From contig NZ_JASDCU010000009.1 in NCBI RefSeq assembly GCF_030407765.1, positions 119,753 to 183,752 of the forward strand: 64,000 bases of DNA. The letters run 5' to 3'. The notes beneath the pieces were generated by a model, which worked only from the letters and a program-made list of their open reading frames with translations, was not told where the DNA came from and ran no database searches. The position numbers were made by a program, and so were the translations under genes. This document shows, one piece after another, positions 31,069 to 39,317 of the stretch; position 1 is the stretch's first letter, and every line of letters starts with the position of its first letter. Source of the DNA: Microbacterium sp. APC 3901. GTDB taxonomy: Bacteria > Actinomycetota > Actinomycetes > Actinomycetales > Microbacteriaceae.

Positions 31069-31455
31069 ATGCAGTTCGGGATCACCTTCGAGAAGCTGCT
31101 GCTCATCGGTCTGATCGCTGCGCTGCTCATCGGACCGGAGCGGCTGCCCCGCTACGCCGAGAGCGTCGCGAAGCTCGCTCGGCGTGCCGGTGAGTTCCTC
31201 CGCGACACCAAATCGCGCGTCCGCGACGAGATGGGTCCCGACATCGACGACGTCGACTGGCGCAAGCTCGATCCTCGGCAGTACGATCCCAGACGCATCA
31301 TCCGGGACGCGCTCTTCGAAGACGATGCGGCACCCGGGCCGGCCAGGGCGGACGCGGTCGTCGCCGAGCCGACGGTGAAGCCCGCGCGGACTCCGAGGGT
31401 GCGACCGGAGTTCTCCGTCGCGAGTCCGCCGCCGTTCGATCCCGAAGCCACGTGA
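31069..31455 (+). CDS. tatB: Twin-arginine translocation protein TatB
   Basis: A 128-residue protein with a single N-terminal membrane helix (FEKLLLIGLIAALLIGPERLP, including the Gly-Pro hinge), followed by a charged amphipathic helix (SVAKLARRAGEFLRDTKSRV) and an acidic/proline-rich tail. The hinge motif GPERLP and the long second helix favour TatB over TatA. It helps recognise folded Tat substrates together with TatC, which is not in this window. Confidence 0.9.
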   Translation: MQFGITFEKLLLIGLIAALLIGPERLPRYAESVAKLARRAGEFLRDTKSRVRDEMGPDIDDVDWRKLDPRQYDPRRIIRDALFEDDAAPGPARADAVVAEPTVKPARTPRVRPEFSVASPPPFDPEAT

Positions 31456-31565
31456 CGCGGACGACGTTCCGATCGGGAGGACGACGGCCGTCGACCTCGA
31501 CGCCGGGGCGCGAGTGGGCATCTGGGCCAGCGGTATCTCTGAGGTCGTACCCCACCTGAGCGCGG

Positions 31566-32039
31566 TCAGCCGATTCTGGACCGCAGCGTCCCGATGTCGT
31601 CGTCGGTCAAGAGGGCACGCGGGACTGCCGTGATCGCAGACGCATCTCGAAGCTTGAAGAGCACGGCATGTCTGCCGGCGCGCACGCTCTGGAAGGTGCT
31701 GTAGGAGATGTCCGACGATCGGCTGCCGGCGCCGACATGCAGAGCGGTGTCGTCGAGCCGAAGCCACACGGTGCTGCCGGGAGGAGTGGCGGCCCGAACG
31801 GCGCGTCTGGCGCCGGCGACCGTCATGACCACCGCGTAGACCATGAGGGCGACACTCGCGACGGGCAGCAGCCCGGAGAGCCCCCGGGCACCGTCCGTGG
31901 CGGTGAGGTTGAGGATGCTGACGACGAATGCCGCGAGGAGGGCGATCCACATCACGATCGCGACGGGGCGGGTGAGGGCGTAGATCGCGGCGTCGCGTGC
32001 CATGCCCCGCAGCAGCTGTTCGTCGACGGTGAGAGCCAC
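31566..32039 (-). CDS. Membrane protein with YcxB-like C-terminal domain
   Basis: A 157-residue protein. Two hydrophobic segments (PVAIVMWIALLAAFVVSIL and LPVASVALMVYAVVMTVAGA) are followed by a cytoplasmic beta-rich domain (VWLRLDDTALHVGAGSRSSD, then ISYSTFQSVRAGRHAVLFKL) of the kind seen in YcxB-like proteins. Function unknown. It lies 7 bases after mrp on the same strand, closing the four-gene operon. Confidence 0.7.
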   Translation of the reverse strand: MALTVDEQLLRGMARDAAIYALTRPVAIVMWIALLAAFVVSILNLTATDGARGLSGLLPVASVALMVYAVVMTVAGARRAVRAATPPGSTVWLRLDDTALHVGAGSRSSDISYSTFQSVRAGRHAVLFKLRDASAITAVPRALLTDDDIGTLRSRIG

Positions 32040-32046
32040 GACCGTG

Positions 32047-33165
32047 CTAGCCCAGTGTCATGGGGAGCGATCGGCCGGCGAGGCCTCGCCCCTGGGTCGC
32101 GAGGGACGCTGCGAGGTCCCGGATCGCGACGGCGGCCGCATCCCCGGGGGCGCTGAGCACCACAGGCACCCCTTCGTCGCCTCCGGTCCGCAGCGCAGGA
32201 CTGAGAGGGATCGATGCGAGCAGCGGCACGGACTGCGTCTCCGACAGCGCGCTGGCCACGGCAGCGCCGCCCCCGGAGCCGAACAGATCGACCACGGTCC
32301 CGTCCGGAAGAGTGAGGGCGCCCATGTTCTCGACCACGCCGATCACCCGCTGCCCGGTCTGGCGGGCGACCAGTCCGCTGCGGATCGCCACGTCGGATGC
32401 TGCCGCCTGCGGCGTCGTGACGACGAGCACCTCGGCGTGGGGCAGCAGCTGCCCGATCGAGATGGCGATGTCGCCGGTGCCGGGAGGCATGTCGATCAGC
32501 AGGATGTCGAGGTCGCCGAAGAACACGTCTGTCAGGAACTGCTGCACGGTGCGGTGCAGCATCGGTCCGCGCCAGGCGACCACCGCTTCGCCGTCTCGGA
32601 GGAACATGCCGATCGAGATGGTCTTCACGCCGTGGGCGACCGGCGGAAGCATGAGGTCATCGATGCGCGTGGGCTGCGTGCCGGCGGGGATGCCGAGGAG
32701 CCCCGGGATCGAGAAGCCGTGTACATCGGCGTCGACGAGACCGACCGAGAGCCCCTGAGCGGCGAGCGCCACGGCGAGGTTCGCCGTCACGGTGGACTTG
32801 CCCACGCCGCCCTTGCCGCTCGAGACCAGGATCACCCGGGTGAGGGAGTCCGGGCCGAAGGGCATCTGGCGAGGAGGTCGCCCGTCACGGAGCTTCTCGG
32901 TGAGCGCCTTGCGCTCGGACGGAGTCATCACGCCGACCTCGACGTCCACCTCGGCGATGCCGGGCACCGAAGCGGCTGCGGTGCGGACATCGGATTCGAT
33001 GCGAGCCGCTGCAGGACAGCCGACGATCGTCAGCACGATCGCGACGCGCGCGTGTGCTCCATCGACGCTGATCTCCCTGACCATGTCGAGGTCGCCGATG
33101 GGGCGTCGCAACTCGGGGTCGGTGACAGCGGCGACGGCCGCTCGGACGGAGTCGGCTGCGCTCAT
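32047..33165 (-). CDS. mrp: Mrp/NBP35-type Fe-S cluster carrier ATPase
   Basis: A 372-residue protein. I chose ATG 33165, which overlaps the upstream stop (ATGA); the frame extends far upstream only as an artefact. An N-terminal MIP18-like domain (about residues 1-75) is followed by a P-loop ATPase with the deviant Walker A GKGGVGKS at 117-124 and the later LLIDMPPGTGD. The CxxC that binds Fe-S in many Mrp proteins is absent: the corresponding stretch reads ENMGALTLPDGTVVDLFGSG, as in other actinobacterial members. The proposed role is Fe-S cluster transfer. Confidence 0.92.
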   Translation of the reverse strand: MSAADSVRAAVAAVTDPELRRPIGDLDMVREISVDGAHARVAIVLTIVGCPAAARIESDVRTAAASVPGIAEVDVEVGVMTPSERKALTEKLRDGRPPRQMPFGPDSLTRVILVSSGKGGVGKSTVTANLAVALAAQGLSVGLVDADVHGFSIPGLLGIPAGTQPTRIDDLMLPPVAHGVKTISIGMFLRDGEAVVAWRGPMLHRTVQQFLTDVFFGDLDILLIDMPPGTGDIAISIGQLLPHAEVLVVTTPQAAASDVAIRSGLVARQTGQRVIGVVENMGALTLPDGTVVDLFGSGGGAAVASALSETQSVPLLASIPLSPALRTGGDEGVPVVLSAPGDAAAVAIRDLAASLATQGRGLAGRSLPMTLG

Positions 33166-33707
33166 GATGACGTGGAGCGACCGCGGGGGCGTCGCTCGGC
33201 TGCCTCGTCGTCCTGCTCTCCGAGCTCGGCGAGCAGCGACTTGAGTTCGTGGCGCAGCACATCGCGGGTCACGACCTGATTGTTGCGCTCTTCGAGCGAC
33301 ATCCGCAGTGCGACGATCTCGCGCGCGAGGTACTCGGTGTCGGCGAGGTTGCGCTCGGCCCGCTGGCGATCCTGCTCGATCTGCACGCGGTCCCGATCGT
33401 CCTGACGGTTCTGCGCGAGGAGGATCAGAGGGGCCGCGTACGACGCCTGCAGCGAGAGCATGAGGGTGAGGGCGGTGAAGCCGAGCGCGGCGTCGTCGAA
33501 TCGCAGGTGGTCGGGCAGCAGGGTGTTCCAGCAGATCCAGAGCACGCAGAACAGCGTGAGGATGAGCAGGAATGCCGGGGTGCCCATGGCCCGGGCGACC
33601 CATTCCGTGAACCGGCCGAAGCGGTCGCGTGACGTGGGCCGCTGCCGAGGGGTGCCGCGACCCAGCGGGGCGTCGAGCTGGGGGGAGCGAGAGCGGGAGC
33701 GGGGCAT
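33162..33707 (-). CDS. DUF1003 membrane protein
   Basis: A 181-residue protein with a basic N-terminus, two closely spaced membrane segments (TPAFLLILTLFCVLWICWNTL and FTALTLMLSLQASYAAPLILLA) and a charged coiled-coil-like C-terminus with the QNRQDDRDR segment typical of DUF1003. Function unknown, but the family often neighbours MgtE-like or CBS proteins. ATG 33707 overlaps the MgtE-N stop by one base (TGATG), and its end overlaps mrp by 4 bases. Confidence 0.9.
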   Translation of the reverse strand: MPRSRSRSPQLDAPLGRGTPRQRPTSRDRFGRFTEWVARAMGTPAFLLILTLFCVLWICWNTLLPDHLRFDDAALGFTALTLMLSLQASYAAPLILLAQNRQDDRDRVQIEQDRQRAERNLADTEYLAREIVALRMSLEERNNQVVTRDVLRHELKSLLAELGEQDDEAAERRPRGRSTSS

Positions 33708-34972
33708 CAGCGCACCTCCTTCGGGACCGACGGCTCGTCGCTGTCATGCGTGCGCCAGTCGTCGGGCAGCAGATAGTCGAGGACGTCGTCGATGCTGATC
33801 GCGCCGACCAGGCGATGGGCGGCGTCGATCACCGGTAGCGAGACCAGGTCGTAGCTCGCGAGCATCCTGGCCACCTCGGCCGCCGATGCGGTGACGCGCA
33901 CCGGGTCGAGACTGTCGTCCATGATCGCGCCGAGACGCTCGTGCGGCGGGTAGCGCAGCATCCGCTGGAAGTGCACCATGCCGAGCAGTCTGCCTGTCGG
34001 AGTCTCGAAGGGCGGCAGTGTCACGAACACGGCTGCGGCGAGGGCGGGGTGCAGCTCGTGACGTCTGATGAGCGCCAGCGCCTCGGCCACGGTGGCGTCG
34101 GCGGAGAGGATGATCGGCTCGGGGGTCATGAGACCACCGGCCGTGTCGGGGCCGTAGCGCAGCAGCATCCTGACGTCCTCGGCCTCCTCCGGTTCCATCA
34201 GCTCGAGCAGTTGCTCGAGGCGATTGGGCGGCAGCTGGGCGAGGAGATCCGCGGCGTCGTCCGGCTCCATCTGGTCGAGGATGTCGGCGGCTCGCTCGTC
34301 GCCGAGCCGGTCGAGGATGTGCACCTGCTCGTCCTCGGGCATCTCTTCGAGAGCGTCGGCGAGGCGATCATCGGAGAGTTCCTCTGCGACTTCGATCATC
34401 CGCTGCTGCGGCAGATCGAGCAGAGTGTTCGCGAGGTCGGCGGCGTGCAGTTCGGAGTACGAGGCGACGAGCTGTTCGGCCGATTGCGACTCGCCGGGCG
34501 AGTGCTGCTCGGCGACCTCGCTCCAAGCGGCGAAGGTCGTCGGACCCTTGGCGAAGGGAGACGCGCTGGTCTTGGGCCGACGGAGGAAGAGCTGGCTGAC
34601 GGCCCATTCGCCCAGGCGGTTCGGCTCGATGGCGACATCTTCGATGACAGCCGTGCCGGTGCCGTCGACGAGGTTGACACGTCGACCGAGGAGCTCTGCG
34701 AGAACCCTCACCTCGCCGGCCCGGGGGGAGAAGCGGCGAACGTTGATGAGTCCGGTGCTGATGACCTGGCCCGCACGGATCGACGTCACCCGGCCTATCG
34801 ACAGGAAGACGTGCCGCCGCCCGGGGATCTCGACAACGAGGCCGATGACGCGTGGAGCAGCCGTACTTCGGTACACGATGACGACATCTCGGACTTTGCC
34901 GAGCCGGTCGCCCACGGGATCGAAGACGGCGCAGCCTGCCAGGCGCGCGGCGAATACCCGTTGTGTGCTCAC
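33707..34972 (-). CDS. MgtE N-domain/CBS-pair cytoplasmic protein
   Basis: A 421-residue soluble protein starting with GTG. Three parts are visible: an N-terminal PRC-barrel-like region (about residues 1-115, VFDPVGDRLGKVRDVVIV), an MgtE N-terminal superhelical domain (about 160-280, repeats such as LADALEEMPEDEQVHILDRL and ADILDQMEPDDAADLLAQLP), and two CBS domains (about 285-410). The MgtE membrane domain is missing, so it cannot itself be a channel; it may be a Mg2+ or nucleotide sensor. First gene of the four-gene minus-strand operon. Confidence 0.88.
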   Translation of the reverse strand: MSTQRVFAARLAGCAVFDPVGDRLGKVRDVVIVYRSTAAPRVIGLVVEIPGRRHVFLSIGRVTSIRAGQVISTGLINVRRFSPRAGEVRVLAELLGRRVNLVDGTGTAVIEDVAIEPNRLGEWAVSQLFLRRPKTSASPFAKGPTTFAAWSEVAEQHSPGESQSAEQLVASYSELHAADLANTLLDLPQQRMIEVAEELSDDRLADALEEMPEDEQVHILDRLGDERAADILDQMEPDDAADLLAQLPPNRLEQLLELMEPEEAEDVRMLLRYGPDTAGGLMTPEPIILSADATVAEALALIRRHELHPALAAAVFVTLPPFETPTGRLLGMVHFQRMLRYPPHERLGAIMDDSLDPVRVTASAAEVARMLASYDLVSLPVIDAAHRLVGAISIDDVLDYLLPDDWRTHDSDEPSVPKEVR

Positions 34973-35072
34973 TCGTCCAGCGTAGTGCGCGGGGTCCTTC
35001 CGCGGCCCTCGGCGGGGCCGCGACGGGACACACTCCCGGCCCTGTCACCACAAGGCATGGAACAATGGCGGG

Positions 35073-35831
35073 ATGAGCATGCTGAACCGTCCAGCTGACA
35101 GCCGCGATGAGGGCGAGATCGTCGCCTCGACCCGCGATTACGAAGGCGCCCAGAAGACGGTGTCGAAACTGATCGCCCAGGAGGTGCCGGCCCGAGACAT
35201 CGCGATCATCGGGCAGAGTGTCCGGACCGTCGAGCGCATCACGGGGCGACTCGGCTATGCCGCCGCAGCACGATCAGGAGCGATCAACGGAGTGCTCATC
35301 GGCCTCTTCCTCTCCGCGATCCTCGTGATCGGCAACCCCGAGGTGCCGATCCAGCTCTTCGTCGGGTTCGTCTTCATCGGCGTCGCGCTCGGAATGCTCC
35401 TCAGCCTCGTGACGTACGCGATCGTGCGCCGACGCCGCGACTTCGCGAGCGTCACGCAGTTCGCCGCTGACCACTACGAGGTGCGAGTGCAGGCGACGTC
35501 GCTCGCTAAGGCGCGTCTCGCCCTGGGGGCGGCCACCCCCGCACCGGTGCGTGCGCCCGTCGATCTGAACGAGCCGCCGAGGTACGGCGAGCGCATCGCT
35601 CCCGGTGGCCAGCCCGCTCCTGCTCCCGCGCCTCCGGCAGCACCTCCCGTCTCGCCAGAAGATCCGACTGGCGGGCCGACCCCGCCGCTCGGCGGCCCAG
35701 AGGCGCCTTCGGAAGAGCCGACAGTTCCGCCGCGCCCCGCGGATCCGACCGCGCCTCCCGCCGCGCCTCCGATCGACACGCCCGACCCTGGCAAGCCCGG
35801 TCTTCCGCCCACCTCGGCGGGAACCGTCTGA
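35073..35831 (+). CDS. General stress protein 17M-like membrane protein
   Basis: A 252-residue protein. Residues about 15-65 match the general-stress-protein 17M/YflT-like fold (EIVASTRDYEGAQKTVSKLI, then DIAIIGQSVRTVERITGRLG), followed by two membrane segments (INGVLIGLFLSAILVIG and LFVGFVFIGVALGMLLSLVTYAIV). The last 85 residues are proline- and alanine-rich and probably disordered. First of four tightly spaced genes up to 37640, each overlapping the next by 1 to 4 bases. Confidence 0.82.
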   Translation: MSMLNRPADSRDEGEIVASTRDYEGAQKTVSKLIAQEVPARDIAIIGQSVRTVERITGRLGYAAAARSGAINGVLIGLFLSAILVIGNPEVPIQLFVGFVFIGVALGMLLSLVTYAIVRRRRDFASVTQFAADHYEVRVQATSLAKARLALGAATPAPVRAPVDLNEPPRYGERIAPGGQPAPAPAPPAAPPVSPEDPTGGPTPPLGGPEAPSEEPTVPPRPADPTAPPAAPPIDTPDPGKPGLPPTSAGTV

Positions 35832-36595
35832 TGTCCGACGAACAGCGCGAGACCGACTCCTCCGCGACGCCCGTGCACCCCGCGGTTCCTCCCGTTCCTC
35901 CCGCGCCTCCCGCGCCTTCCGCGCAGGGGGAGGTGCCGTTAGCGCCCGAGTACGGCTACGGTCCGCCGCAGGCTCCGGTGTACGGTTATGCCCCGCCGCA
36001 GTCTCCAGGCTCTGCGCAGCAGCCCCCGCCGCAGTCTCCGGGATACGTTCCGCCGGTGGCTCCTGGTCAGACTCCGGCGCCTCCGCAGCCGGTCGGATAC
36101 GCCCCGCCCCAGACGCCGCTTCAGGGCTATCCGGCACAGGGCCATCCGGCACAGGGCTATCCGGCACAGGGCTATCCCGTCGGCACCTATCCGGCAGCCG
36201 TGCCACCGCGCGGCCTGCTCCCGTGGGCGCTCGGCCTCCTGATCCTGGTGCCGTTCCCCTTCGTGGGCGGACTCGCCTCAGGGATCGCCATGGCCGTCAG
36301 CGGCGGATCGTCTCGTCGGTTCGGAGGCGTGGCCGGTGAGAACGCTCGGGCGGCCGCGAACTGGGGCCTGACGTATCTGCTCGTGTCGACGGTTCTGCTC
36401 ATCTCGCACTTCGTGATCCTGTTCTCGCTCACCGCCGATTCTCCGTCGAGCGGTTTCTACCCCATCGGCATTCCGATCACGATCTACTTCGCGCTGTCGC
36501 TCTTCCACGTCGTCCTGGTCATCATGGGCATGGTCAAGGCGTCGAGCGGCAAGGTCATGCGCGTACCGTTCGCGATTCCCTACCTGCGCGCCTGA
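35831..36595 (+). CDS. DUF4870-type membrane protein with proline/tyrosine-rich N-terminus
   Basis: A 254-residue protein. The first 120 residues are low-complexity (Pro, Tyr, Gln, Ala) and include a perfect pentapeptide repeat of the GYPAQ type. Three to four membrane segments then follow (LLPWALGLLILVPFPFVGGLA; WGLTYLLVSTVLLISHFVILF; a last one near the C-terminus), with the DUF4870-like feature that charged NARAAANW sits between segments. Disordered Pro/Tyr-rich tails before DUF4870 are common. ATG 35831 shares one base with the previous stop (TGATG). Confidence 0.78.
   Translation: MSDEQRETDSSATPVHPAVPPVPPAPPAPSAQGEVPLAPEYGYGPPQAPVYGYAPPQSPGSAQQPPPQSPGYVPPVAPGQTPAPPQPVGYAPPQTPLQGYPAQGHPAQGYPAQGYPVGTYPAAVPPRGLLPWALGLLILVPFPFVGGLASGIAMAVSGGSSRRFGGVAGENARAAANWGLTYLLVSTVLLISHFVILFSLTADSPSSGFYPIGIPITIYFALSLFHVVLVIMGMVKASSGKVMRVPFAIPYLRA
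36124..36183 (+). repeat. 15-bp tandem repeat inside the DUF4870 gene
   Basis: Three units of GGGCTATCCGGCACA (36124, 36139, 36154; the second differs by one base, T to C) and a diverged fourth. Each encodes five residues (GYPAQ or GHPAQ). Being in frame, unit gain or loss would only change the length of the disordered tail. Confidence 0.9.
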
Positions 36596-37248
36596 TGGTC
36601 GAGGTCATCGTCGATCTGCCCACCGGACCTACCGCAGTCTCGGCTGACTGGTCGGCAGGGGACAGCGGATCGACCGTGATCATCGCGCACGGCGCGGGCA
36701 CCGGCAAAGACCACCCCTTCCTCACCGGCTTCGCCGAAGAGCTCGCCTCCCTCGGACATGCGACGCTGCGCTTCAACTTTCCGTACGTCGAGCAAGGGCG
36801 CAGGATGCCGGGGCCGGCGACGCACGCGATCGCGACCTGGAACGCGGTGGTCGCCTTCGCGCGCGAGCAGGACCCGGCTGCGGCGATCTGGGCGACCGGC
36901 AAGTCATACGGCGGTCGGATGGCATCCATGGCTGTCGCACAGGGGCTCTCCGTCGACGGGCTCGCGTACTTGGGATACCCGCTGCACGCGCCGGGCAAGC
37001 CGGAGAAGCCTCGGGCCGAGCACCTTCCGGCCATCAGCATTCCCCAGCTGTTCATCGAGGGCACGAACGATCCGTTCATCCAGCCTGTGACGCAGTTCGA
37101 GGAGGTCGTCTCGACCTGTCAGGACGCGCGGGTCGTCTGGATCGAAGGCGGCGGTCACACCTTCGAGGTGAAGGGGCGCAAGTGCCCCGCATCCGAGATC
37201 GGCGCGTCGCTCGCCCCGTTCATCGCGGACTTCGTGCGGCACTCGTGA
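36595..37248 (+). CDS. Alpha/beta hydrolase, KANL3/Tex30-like
   Basis: A 217-residue alpha/beta-hydrolase-fold protein. The oxyanion region is HGAGTGKDHPFLTGF, the nucleophile serine is in GKSYGGRMAS, an Asp is likely in IEGTNDPF, and the histidine is in GGGHTFEVKG. The small size and TLRFNFPYVEQGRRMPG fit the KANL3/Tex30 or dienelactone-hydrolase-like group. Substrate unknown. The start codon shares one base with the previous stop (TGATG) and the stop overlaps the GTG of the VOC gene. Confidence 0.85.
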   Translation: MVEVIVDLPTGPTAVSADWSAGDSGSTVIIAHGAGTGKDHPFLTGFAEELASLGHATLRFNFPYVEQGRRMPGPATHAIATWNAVVAFAREQDPAAAIWATGKSYGGRMASMAVAQGLSVDGLAYLGYPLHAPGKPEKPRAEHLPAISIPQLFIEGTNDPFIQPVTQFEEVVSTCQDARVVWIEGGGHTFEVKGRKCPASEIGASLAPFIADFVRHS

Positions 37249-37640
37249 AGGGCCTGCACCACGTCGAGATCTGGGTGCCCGACATCGATCGAGCCTCGGT
37301 CAGCTGGGGCTGGCTGCTGGAAAGGCTCGGTCTCGAGCTCACCGGCGAGTGGCCAGGTGGGCGCACCTGGTCGGCGGAGGGCGCGTACGTGACCGTGACG
37401 ACGTCCCCGAATCTCACAGGCACCGAGCACGACCGCCGTCGCGCCGGGATGAATCACCTGGCTTTCTGGGGTGGCGCCCGTGCAGAGGTCGACGCGATCA
37501 TCAGCGACGCCGAGACACAGGGGTGGCGTCCGCTGTACAAGGACCGGTACCCGCATGCCGGCGGGCCGGATCACTATGCCGGGTGGGTCGAGAACGACCA
37601 GGGATTCAAGGTCGAGATCGTCGCGGATCCGCCCGCGTAG
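37245..37640 (+). CDS. VOC-family (glyoxalase/dioxygenase fold) protein
   Basis: A 131-residue protein with GTG 37245, overlapping the hydrolase stop by 4 bases. It begins KGLHHVEIWVPDIDRASVSW, where His and later Glu are the usual metal ligands of the vicinal-oxygen-chelate fold, continues with GMNHLAFWGGARAEVDAII, and ends with YAGWVENDQGFKVEIVAD. A single-chain VOC unit of this size would dimerise. Substrate unknown. Last gene of the four-gene operon; the phosphotransferase remnant lies convergent to its 3' end. Confidence 0.85.
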   Translation: MKGLHHVEIWVPDIDRASVSWGWLLERLGLELTGEWPGGRTWSAEGAYVTVTTSPNLTGTEHDRRRAGMNHLAFWGGARAEVDAIISDAETQGWRPLYKDRYPHAGGPDHYAGWVENDQGFKVEIVADPPA

Positions 37641-37675
37641 CTCCATCGCCGCAGCCTCGGCGGCGGGTTCTCTGC

Positions 37676-37849
37676 CGATTCTGTGACGAGGGGGAACCGA
37701 GCCGTGACGTCGTCGCCGACTCGGACGATCGTGTTCACGGTGCCCGTGGTGTGTACGCGCTCGATCGGCAGGTGGGCGAGCGCCGCAGACCGCTGCGCGA
37801 TCGATCGCGCAGCGGTCTCCTCGGTGAGCACGAGTGGGTCTTCGTGCAT
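37676..37849 (-). pseudogene. N-terminal remnant of an aminoglycoside-phosphotransferase-family gene
   Basis: About 58 codons from ATG 37849 still read like the start of an aminoglycoside/hydroxyurea phosphotransferase-type kinase: LTEETAARSIAQRSAALAH, then LPIERVHTTGTVNTIVRVGD and VTARFPL. After residue 58 the resemblance ends abruptly; the remaining ~230 residues, including the HGD catalytic loop, are missing and the VOC gene lies there on the other strand. The frame itself stays open to 37574, but that part is antisense of VOC. It lies 9 bases after the aminopeptidase P gene. I read it as a 3'-deleted pseudogene. Confidence 0.7.
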
Positions 37850-37858
37850 GCAGCGGGT

Positions 37859-39280
37859 TCAGCTCTGGACGCGAGCGATCCAGGCCTCGACCTCGTCGGC
37901 GGTGCGCGGGATGTCGGCCGACAGATTGACCGGACCGTCCTGCGTCATCAGGATGTCGTCTTCGATGCGCACTCCGATGCCGCGGTATTCCGCGGGCACG
38001 GTGAGGTCGTCGATCTGGAAGTAGAGGCCGGGCTCGATCGTGAACACCATGCCGGGGGTGAGGATGCCGTCGTAGTACATCTCCCGACGGGCCTGAGCGC
38101 AGTCGTGCACATCGATGCCCAGATGGTGCGACGTGCCGTGCACCATGTAGCGACGGTGCTGTCCGCCGGCATCCGCATCCAGTGCCTCCTGCGCGGTCAC
38201 GGGGAGCAGCCCCCACTCGGCGACACGGGCGGCGATCACGCGCATGGCGGCCTCGTGCACCTCGCGGAAGCGCACGCCGATCCGTGCGGCGGCGAACGCG
38301 GCATCCGCAGCCTCGCGCACCGTCTCGTACACCCGGCGCTGCACCTCGGTGAAGGTGCCGGACACCGGCAGAGTGCGGGTGATGTCCGCGGTGTACAGGC
38401 TGTCTGCCTCGACACCGGCATCCACGAGGATCAGGTCTCCGGGCACGACGGATCCGTCGTTGCGGGTCCAGTGCAGGTAGCAGGCGTGGGGACCGGATGC
38501 GGCGATCGTGTCGTAGCCCTCGCCGTTGCCGTCTTCGCGAGCGCGGCGATGGAAGACGCCCTCGACGACCCGCTCGCCTCGGGCGTGCGAGATCGCCTCG
38601 GGAAGCGCACGGATGACGTCCTCGAAACCCTTCGCGGTGATGTCGACGGCTCGGCGCATCTCGGCGATCTCGTACTCGTCCTTGACGAGGCGCAGCTCGG
38701 ACACGAAGCGGGTGAGGTCATCGTCCTCTTCGAGCACGAGCTCGCCCTCGATGTTCGAGAATCCTTCGAGGTGGTCTGTCGCCACGTCGAGGTCTGCCGC
38801 GACGCCTGCGAGCGAAGGGCGAGGGCCGATCCAGAACTCGCCGACGGTGGCATCTGCGTAGAACTCGGTCGTCGTGCGGTCAGCTCGCTCTCGGAAGTAC
38901 AGCGTCACGTCGTGTCCCGAATCGGTCGGCTCGAACACGAGGATCGAGTCGGGCTCGGCATCCGATGCCCACCCGGTCAGGTGCGCGAAGGCGGAGTGGG
39001 CGCGGTAGGGGTAGTCGGTGTCGTTGCTGCGCTGCTTGAGCGAGCCGGCCGGAATCACCAGACGCTTGCCGGGGAACGCGGCAGAGACGGCGGCGCGGCG
39101 CACAGCGGCGAACGGCGCCTGTGCGCGGGGCGCGGGGATCGACTCGGGTCGCTCTGCCCATCCGGTCGAGATCGTGTCGAGGAATCCGCGCGGGAAGGGC
39201 TGCTTCCGGTTCGTGGTCGTGGCTTCGACGGGGGTCTCTGTGGTGGGCTCTGCGATCGTGTCGCGTTCTGCGGTGCTCAT
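37859..39280 (-). CDS. pepP: Xaa-Pro aminopeptidase (aminopeptidase P family)
   Basis: A 473-residue M24B metallopeptidase removing N-terminal residues before proline. The N-terminal creatinase-like domain includes RLVIPAGSLKQRSNDTDYPY. The catalytic pita-bread domain shows all five metal ligands: Asp in LILVDAGVEADSLY and in TADITRTLPVSG, His in HGTSHHLGIDVHD, Glu in FTIEPGLYF and Glu in VRIEDDILMT. An extra 45-residue polar N-terminus (Thr/Glu-rich) precedes the domain. Downstream on the same strand lies only the phosphotransferase remnant. Confidence 0.93.
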   Translation of the reverse strand: MSTAERDTIAEPTTETPVEATTTNRKQPFPRGFLDTISTGWAERPESIPAPRAQAPFAAVRRAAVSAAFPGKRLVIPAGSLKQRSNDTDYPYRAHSAFAHLTGWASDAEPDSILVFEPTDSGHDVTLYFRERADRTTTEFYADATVGEFWIGPRPSLAGVAADLDVATDHLEGFSNIEGELVLEEDDDLTRFVSELRLVKDEYEIAEMRRAVDITAKGFEDVIRALPEAISHARGERVVEGVFHRRAREDGNGEGYDTIAASGPHACYLHWTRNDGSVVPGDLILVDAGVEADSLYTADITRTLPVSGTFTEVQRRVYETVREAADAAFAAARIGVRFREVHEAAMRVIAARVAEWGLLPVTAQEALDADAGGQHRRYMVHGTSHHLGIDVHDCAQARREMYYDGILTPGMVFTIEPGLYFQIDDLTVPAEYRGIGVRIEDDILMTQDGPVNLSADIPRTADEVEAWIARVQS

Positions 39281-39317
39281 CCCTCCAGTCTGTCACCTGC
39301 GTGACGACTGCGGGATG

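Noticed and set aside
33166..33747. N-terminal extension of the mrp frame.
   Set aside because: It covers the DUF1003 gene in another frame; the ATGA overlap start at 33165 fits operon style and the normal Mrp length.
36124..36183. Tandem repeat as a possible CRISPR fragment.
   Set aside because: Units are 15 bp, contiguous without spacers, in frame and code for a peptide repeat.
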